64,000 nucleotides of DNA from Antedon mediterranea. Its lineage: Eukaryota; Echinodermata; Crinoidea; Comatulida; Antedonidae. The notes under the pieces are model-generated. The model was given only the letters and a program-made list of their open reading frames with translations, ran no database searches and was not told where the DNA came from. The translations under genes were made by a program, and so were the position numbers. Each line of letters starts with the position of its first letter. The stretch's first letter is position 1. Below, piece after piece: positions 52,801-61,800 of the stretch. The DNA lies in NCBI RefSeq assembly GCF_964355755.1, contig NC_092673.1, positions 2,237,001 through 2,301,000 of the forward strand, given 5' to 3'.

Positions 52801-55800
52801 TAAAGGTCATCTCTTGGGATTTGGACAAACTAAAAATGAAATTAGTCTAAAGGAGAATTTAATTGATTCCTCTGTAAACCATGTTTAATATCAGATATAA
52901 TTTTAAAATATCATATTCTATTAAATGTATAGCGCTTGATGTCATGGAAATGTTTTATAAATTGATTTTTAACTACAATCATAAAAACATTGCTATTAAT
53001 GTTATAGGTCGTGCTCAAAGAGGGGCGGCAAATTATATACATTCCTTTTATATTGAATACCTATGGTAATGCATATCTCCAGTATGAAGACGTAAAAATG
53101 GTATTGTTTTTGTAAGTTGTATAAAAACCAAAATTCTAGAACAGTTTTTGTATTTGAAAATACTAATGCTTAATTTGATTTCATTCAATTACATAAATTA
53201 TTCATTAAACATTATAAAATATGGCTAAACAAATTTAAATAAAACTAAACAAATTTACAATTGAAAATCTTTCTAAAACCATATTTACAGTCATATTCTT
53301 TATCGGAGTTTAGGTTAGTCTTATTTTGCATTTAAAGGCAAAGTTACACAATTAATCGCAGTTGTAATCAATCGGGTGGGAAGCTAAAGTGGGAGTTAAA
53401 GTTAATCAGGTGAACCTCCGAAGCCTATCGGAGTTAACGACATTGTTGGTATAACAGATCATACAAGCACAATGTAGGTAGTTACTCGAATACAATTTAG
53501 ATCAGCTTAACTCTTTTCTATGCACAATTAATCTAGTGTGTGTGAACACAGCTATCGGAGTTAATGATGATGCACAAAGTTAACTGATCACACATGCTTG
53601 TAACTCGGATATAATTTAGACCAGCTTTACTCTCTTCTATGCAAGCTTAACTTTAGTGTGTGTGAACACAATAGTAGTTAAAAATATTTGAAATCAATTA
53701 ATTACAACCAGTCAATCAAAAGTCTAAACTGATTAATCAAACAAAATACCGGAATTTACAATACTACTACAGGTACAGTAGTTAAGCCTTTTATTGGTAG
53801 ATTTTCTATAAAGCTTTCGTTCTCATCACTAAATTATTCCAAGGCCAGTGGTAATGTCAACATTTGGATGATGTTTTGAGGCTGTAAAACCACATTTAAA
53901 TAAGAACCTTAATTGACACTAATTGGTATTAGTCCGTGTTCATTTGAGAGTATTTGCATTGAATAGCAATTAAATGCTTCTCCTATCTACAGGTTAAAAT
54001 ATGTCCTGATTTTAACATCATCATTTGTGACACTATGAATATTCCCACCTGACATTGATTTAGTAAACAACATTTTTACAAATTTAAAAATAGATTATAA
54101 GAGTAGTCTTTGCAGTGTACCATGGTGTACTGCAAACCTAACTTAACCTAACCTAACTTCACTAGTGTGTACTTAGACTAGCTCCAAGTCTGTAGTTATT
54201 GTCTTTTTCATGTTAGTCCACCAGTCGGCTTTTCAATTTTATTGTATACGTATGAAACGGCATATGTGCCAAAATATTTATCTTTGTACTAATATTATTA
54301 AGTTAAAAAACTCTGTCTAGAACCTAGACAAGTGTGTATTCACTTTACCAACCTTTCAACAATACAATTCCCATTTTATTAATCTAAGACCTAACATTGT
54401 TGTTTGTTGTAATTAAATAAAATCCTTTTTATACAGTATTGTGTACAATTTTAAAATATTATTATTTCCACGACAATAATAACAAAAAGCAGTAACTGAT
54501 TACGTATGTAGTCTTTAAACTGATTATACAAAAAGCAATGTATAAAGTATTACTAGGGTTCTTGGCCATTCAAACAATATTATTTCATTATTAAGTTAAA
54601 TCGCTGAATAATATATCTTAAAGTCTACCACTTTGTTTTTGAACACTTTGCATATACTGTATAATAGAATTAGTATAGCTATTATTGGGAAAAAACATTT
54701 ACAATCTGAAGCCAAAATACCTGCTTGGTTCCTGTTGGCAAGAGCGATAACGAACATGTATCAATCAAAATAACGGTCTACACCGGTAATAGAATGGATG
54801 GCGAACAGCGCAAAGGGACTCGGCCAAACTGGTCCTGTAAACAGACTTTGCTGCACGTACAGTTCTTTTGCGAAACAACCATAGTAGAGTTATCTATATC
54901 CTACAGAAGTGTGAAGGCCCAGTGGGAATTGCAATTGTGGCATGTTCAACCCAGGAGAAGTAGTGATCCTTTAGATTCGTCACCGTTACCAGGTTGTTGA
55001 TGCGGTTATTATGGAAGTACAGGAGCGACGTTAACTTAAGGATAAAAACAGCTTTTTATCAAACATTGATTCTATTGCTTGAAAAAAAATATTCACAAGA
55101 AAACATATGGCAAGAATTAAAAAATTACTTTATGATTATTAAAACAAATTAATAGCTAGACAAATGTTCCTATTTTTTAAAGATTATGTAATTTGAATGA
55201 CTTAATCCTGTACGCACAAGTTACTGTGTTATTTCAATACTTGATATTTCATATTCACCAGGAAAATATAAATGAATTACATCAAGTTAATTAACAGGGA
55301 AAGGAAGGCGCTTAGCAGGTGCCTGGGGGCTGGGAAAACATCTGTTACTTGCGAATAAATACATGATTCTGTATCAAGATTTATTTTTCAAAGCAGACGA
55401 ATTTTTAATAATTTAATTCATTTACTTTTGTACATAGTTCTTATTGGCACCCAAAAGAGTTATTTTTTCATTTTGTTTTTAAATAGTTTTATTGACTTAT
55501 TTATTCAGACATAAATGTAGGCTAAATAAATATATATATATTTCTTAACCACATATTGATAAGTATATCAAAATCTTTTTTTCTTTTCATGTAAAATTAA
55601 TTGATGTATGTACAGTATTAAGTGAAGGCCCCATTATATTTTGAAATGTGGAGGTAAAAGCTTACACCCACTATAAAGTTCTAGAACCCAATTTCATTTT
55701 GAATGGGGGGTAAAAGCCTATCCGCGAATCAACATAGCATATACCTTGATATAATTACCTTGTAATTACTATCGACAAAATCATGTGAAAAATAAATTTA

Positions 55801-58800
55801 CGCTCAATAGTGCTAAAGCTATAAATAAGTGACTGGGGGTAAACGTGGGAATTCCTAATTACTATGGGCTGGTTTGCTGCTTCGGGTTAGAACATTCCCA
55901 AACAGCTGCAAGGCTAGAATCCAAAGTGCTTGCCTATGTACCAGTAGCATAGGAAAATTAAATACGTATTAATTTCCCTTGTTAAATCCCATGGGCGGAG
56001 TGAGAAATATCAGCAGTGACAGAGTGATTATGAGAAAGGTTAAACTGGTGGTTCGTCGTCGTCGTATCCCTTCTTTGCTTACACACGTGCCACGAATCTA
56101 CAACAAAACTCTGACATCTGGGGAAGGGTCCGGTCAAGGCTAACCAATGGTCTTGGGAGCAGTGCGTATGTTTAACACATTTCAGAATCTAGAGTGTGAT
56201 GTACATTGTAAGCATTAATACACTAATTCAAGGCACTAATGCTTATTTCATTAAAGCTCTGTTTACACTATCAAATTAGTTTGACAAAAAACATTATCAT
56301 GTCCATATATGGGCACATCACATTATTTTGTTTGACAGTGTAGACAGAGCTTTAGGCTAGTAAAATATATTTTTCATTAATTGCAGTTATCATAGTACTT
56401 GGTATCTAACAAAAGTTGATAATTATTTCATCATTGGGAGCTAATGATACAATAAGCAAATTAAAATCTATAGCAAAATGTTTAATTAACCAAACGAAAA
56501 ACCTACGGTCTTTGAAAAACAATACATTGAGACCATGAATGTGTCAACATACTCATTTAAAATATTCAAAGTTTAAACTCTCATTATAAAAGTTCAAAAT
56601 TATTCTATTTATCCTTGACTAGAGCATTAGGCACTGCCCTTCAAATTGGACATCTAGCTGTTGGCAACATAGAATACACAATGCTTGAATATATTATTTT
56701 TTCAAATGAGGAGATTGGTTTTTACCAAGGATAATTTTACTTCCTTTCATGTTATAATTATTTCGCGTGTCGTGTACGAATGTTAAAGAGATTGCCACGT
56801 TAAGATTAATATTCGTTCGTTGCCAATATTTGTAATTGTACGGTGTAATAATAATATACAATCAGATATCAAGAGATGTCAGTATTGACAAACATATCAG
56901 GAATTGCAATATTTTCAAACCTTTAATTACAAAACTTATTTATATACTGTACAGTACGTTTCAAAGATTTTATTTATTTATTTAAAACATATTTAAACAG
57001 GATAAAAACATATCAGGTATAGATATTCAGGAGGCCCCTATTTAGGGGATACCCCTATTTAAGGGATACCCCTATTAAGGGGACACCAATATTCAGAGGA
57101 CATATTTAGACAGGTTTACATATGGTCCTGTTTTTTGTTTAGCAACAGATTAAAAACATTCATAAAAAACATTAAAAAACTTACAATAAAAACTTTAAAA
57201 TCTCAATACAAAGACAGACAATATTTACAGTGTTAAAAAGGAGAGAAAATAAAAGGGAAATATAAATGAATTGTTCAGAACATTTTTACAAATATAGTAA
57301 AAAATAGTCTAAAAAGAGAACATTCCTAAACTACAATTGTAAAATAAAACTGGATGAAGATGAAGATGTATATAAACGTATGGCCTAAGCACCTTTACTT
57401 CTGCTGCCTCTTGCTTATGGAATGACCTACCGGCCTCTATTAGGTCATGTTCTTATACCATTGCCTTTAAATCTGCCTTGAAAATTCATCTTTTTCTTTC
57501 AAATTGAGCTCTCATACACCGCGCCTTTGATCACTTACTGCTGGAATTGGCGCATTACAAATTCGTACTATTATTATTATTACAGTATTATCCAAAAGAC
57601 GTTTTTTTTTGCAAATTATGATTAGCATGTGTCAATCAGTCAATCATGTCAACAGTGTAATAATGGTATTTCCATGGACATTTAACATTACAATTAACAC
57701 TTAATTATTAATTACTTAATTACAGTAATAATGACAGATGATTTAATTTCAGCTTTAGCTGTAATACCATCTAACCACGGTAAAAATGATTTCCTAATTT
57801 GAATTAAAACACGAACAGGAAAGCGGCCTATTGTCACTTTCTGACCGGATCTGTATCACACAATTTCCCACCCGTTCTGAGAGCTGTTTCACACGGAGAG
57901 CACAAGGGTAAAGTTCACCCCTTTTTAGGGGTTGAGTGAGGAGATCGTTCAATAAGCAAACATTTTTATACAAAAAAAAAGCAGATGGAATTTATGGGGA
58001 CACACCTATTCAGGGGACTCATCCATTGGGACAACCCTATTCAGGGGACTCCTCTATTGGGACACCTCTATTCAGAGGACATCCCTATATTTAAGGAACA
58101 TGAAATGGAAAAGGGGCAATATATGTTTTTTAACACTATGGTCAACCCATATTTAGGGGACTTCTCCAGGCCTGGTCTTTTAAGGCAAGTGAGTGCGATA
58201 ACTCACCTAACACACTCCTAAACTGCCCTTGAGGAGTGCGATTTACAACACGCCTTAATTTGGTAAACTTCTACACACGAAAATACAAACAGCACATCTA
58301 CAGCACCCCTGATTGAATTGAGGAGTGCAATTTGTAGCACACCTATGTTTCAAAAGACAATGCCTGCTCCTCTATTAAGTAACTATAATAATAATTATCT
58401 CACATACTATTGCACGCCATGTGACCCACAATTGTCCAATCAAATGACAGGAATTTATTTACGTGTTATATAATAATAATTATCTCACATACTTTATCTA
58501 TAGATTGAATGTATTACTATTAGAAATGGCGCTACATTTTATACATCAAAACTGTACATGTGAAATCGCAATGCAACAGATGTCTCAACACAATTATATC
58601 AGACTAACCTCGCTTTACGATACTGTTAATTTTCATTATCGATGAACAAAGTTTAATAAAGTTAACAAATCAGTTCATTAGGATTGATAAAACTACAGTT
58701 CAACATTTTATAGCATTTTTTATCTATCTTATTCAATAATGACTCAAACAGGGGGAGTAAGGTCTTTAGGGGTAAGACTCTAAGGAATTTTTAGTTTAAC

Positions 58801-61800
58801 ACATCTGAACTTTTGAAATCCAATAGAGGACAAATAATTAGCTTATTAACGGTTTTCGTTTTTTAACGCAGACATTTTATGAAACAAATTAATTTATATG
58901 ATGTTCTTCAGGTTCAAAAGTAATCATTTTAATGTAAATCAAATTGAATTATGTAACATTATCATGTTAATAATTTATAAATATAATTATATAATGTGTG
59001 TTTAAATTCTACAAATTAAATATTATGTATTTTACAAATTAAATTTTATTATGTATCTTAATTTTACAAATTAAATTCTACGTATCTAAAATTTACAAAT
59101 TATATTTATTAAGTAATTGAATTTACTAACCTTTGATAGTTAGTGTTTTTGTCTTGTAAGCCGATGGGGACATTTTGTTTTCAATTTGTAAAACTCTACT
59201 TAAAATAAAACTAAACTTTAAAGTAATATTATGTAAACATCTATCCATATCCACATGCAACAATTTGTTTTTATGTGTGAATCGTGTGTCAGCACAAAGA
59301 CAGGCACTGGACTGCAGACAGAATTGAACCCAGTAACGTGAGACAGAGAGGCAACGCTGGGACCTAGTGCCTAGTACGAGAAAGTTTAATAAACTTTTTA
59401 TTACTTTGTTAAAGAATATGATGTGAGACTTGTTTGTTTCTTGACAATGTAAAGCCATAGTTACATTTGATTGAAAGTTTTAGTAATCTGTATTTGTAAG
59501 AAGTTCCTGTGTTTGCATGCGGTCTCTACCTGTCAGTCGCTTTTATTATCTTTTTCCTCAAAATCTAATTTTATTTTTGTAATTTTATACAAGTGTAAGT
59601 GGACAATTTAGTAGAAAATAACTGAGCTACTACAAACCACTAAGAACTGTATATAAACTATCTTTCTAATATGTTTAGGAACCAGGGTTCCACTAACCGA
59701 ATCCGAAAAAACGGTAGGCTTAGGTAGCAGAACATTTGTATGTTGTACTACCTATTTATGAGTAACATATGCTACCCAAAATAAAAGTAGTTCAGTTTAC
59801 TAAAACTACAACATATTAGAAAAAATAAAGACATCTACAGTATATATTGATATATAACAGAAAACATAAATAGACATAGAGAAAACACAAGAGCATTTTA
59901 GCAATGTTGTGTTTCAAATAGTAAATAAACAGCACCAGATTGATAGCTCGAACTTTCAATATCACAAAAGTATTTACTTGGCCTTCAGGCAGATAAATTA
60001 ATAGGTCTATGAATATTCTTCTGTATCATCTCAACTATGAGAATGAACCATCAATCTGTCTAGAATACGGCATGTGTCAGATGTTGTCTGGGAATTTAAG
60101 TTCGTTTGCTGGCTCCTCGTGTTCGGTATCTTCGGTAGCATAACAAGAGAAAAACCACCAGGGAGCGTCGACGAGGAAGAGCGTAGTTGGAGCAGCAGCC
60201 CCAGCTGTTGCGAACAATTAGTGCAATTGCTTAATTTTTATTCGACAGGAAAACCAACAGCGTGATGCGGCAATTCTGTGGAAAGGCAGAACCGTCTAAG
60301 ACCATAGGGACATTCTTCCATACTGCAGATATCGATACACCAGAAATTAGACATCCTCGTCTGATTACATGCAATTGATCACCACCTACGTGCGAGATCT
60401 ATTTCCACGCAACCGCCACGGCGGAAATGGATATGTTTTGAGGACGTTATGCTGAATCACCCGTTAAAAAGTTGGTTTGCCAAGTCTCTGCCGCTATGAT
60501 AGGAATGGACTCCGGACTCATCTGCTCCCAGACCGAGATACTTTCTGTTTATGACATGTTAAAAATGAAAGATAAATCAATGTACTGAATTTGTCTTAGT
60601 GTGTTTTATGTTAAATCATATATGGATGTTATTTAAACTGAAAGAACATCATCATAACACATATCTAAAATTAGCTAATACTGTATATAATAAACTAATA
60701 GTAATAAAAGGCCATGAATTGTTTTCCTTTACTAGCCCACTGGGATAGCCGATGAAACATTCACTAGCCCACATGCTATTTGCCTACCCTAGCCTGAATT
60801 TCGCACAAGTGTACATACAACTTCTTTCTCCTAAGGATCTCTTTGTTTCAAGCAGCCGATAAACGCGGTTAATTCGTCTGTCCATAACAGGGGCTGAGGT
60901 GGACCAGTACCCACGAGTAACATCTTACACTTCTGAGCCAAATTAAGTACTATTATGAGGATGGGTGTTCGATAAATTATTTTTACATATAGCGCTCTTT
61001 GAGGAGAATAGGCTATTGTAGCTTTATCAAGGTAAACTAGATAAATAGAAAAAGACTAATAATATTACAGATGTTCAATAATATATCAAATTTCGATTGG
61101 TTGCATTGAAAGATAAATAGTTATAAGTCAGAACTAAACATAGATTTGACAATTCAGCGTAAAGATCTAAAAACTAAGTACTGTATAGATATTCACTGAT
61201 AAATTAATATGAATGAAATATTAAGTTATGAAGTTACATATACATTGAGAAAGCATCGTCATCAAATATTAATGTCTCCAACGATTCAATCTACTCAATT
61301 ACTCAATTTAGAAAAATAATGCAACACAATATACACTGCCGACAGATTTGAGGCAGACGTTATGCAATTGATGAATATGTGACTCAGTACATGCTTTTAG
61401 TTTCATTTGCAATGAGTCACTTTGATTTGTACTATAACTGATCATGTGCATAAGTGTCTGGGGATTAGGTATATTTAGATGGAGACCTAATAAACAGCGT
61501 TCTGTTACTTCCTTAAACATGCAACGGTTTGCCTAAGTTCAAGTGAAAAAACGCAGAAATAAGCTGGAGGTTAACTTCACTTAAGTGAGAATGAACGTGA
61601 AAAGAGTGCAGTCGGTTCACACTCGCAATGTCCGAGTATCGCCATTGGTGACTAGTGTCAAAGTCACATGTTTAAAGCATGTTAGTAATACTCTGAGAGT
61701 TTACAGATTAATAGTAGTGTTTGTTTCAACACATTTATTGCCCAATCTAAAACTCTGTCTACACTATCAAACTTTATGTGACAAAAAATGTAATGTGGCC

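Noticed and set aside
57985-58221. 78-codon plus frame with [18 protein letters not shown]
   Set aside because: It is the translation of the degenerate GGGGACxCCTATTCA repeats.
59126-59458. 110-codon minus-strand frame ending at a GTTAGT
   Set aside because: Part of it is a SINE-like B-box repeat. No relation to MAEA, whose reading frame continues directly from the 62509 exon to the 38846 exon.
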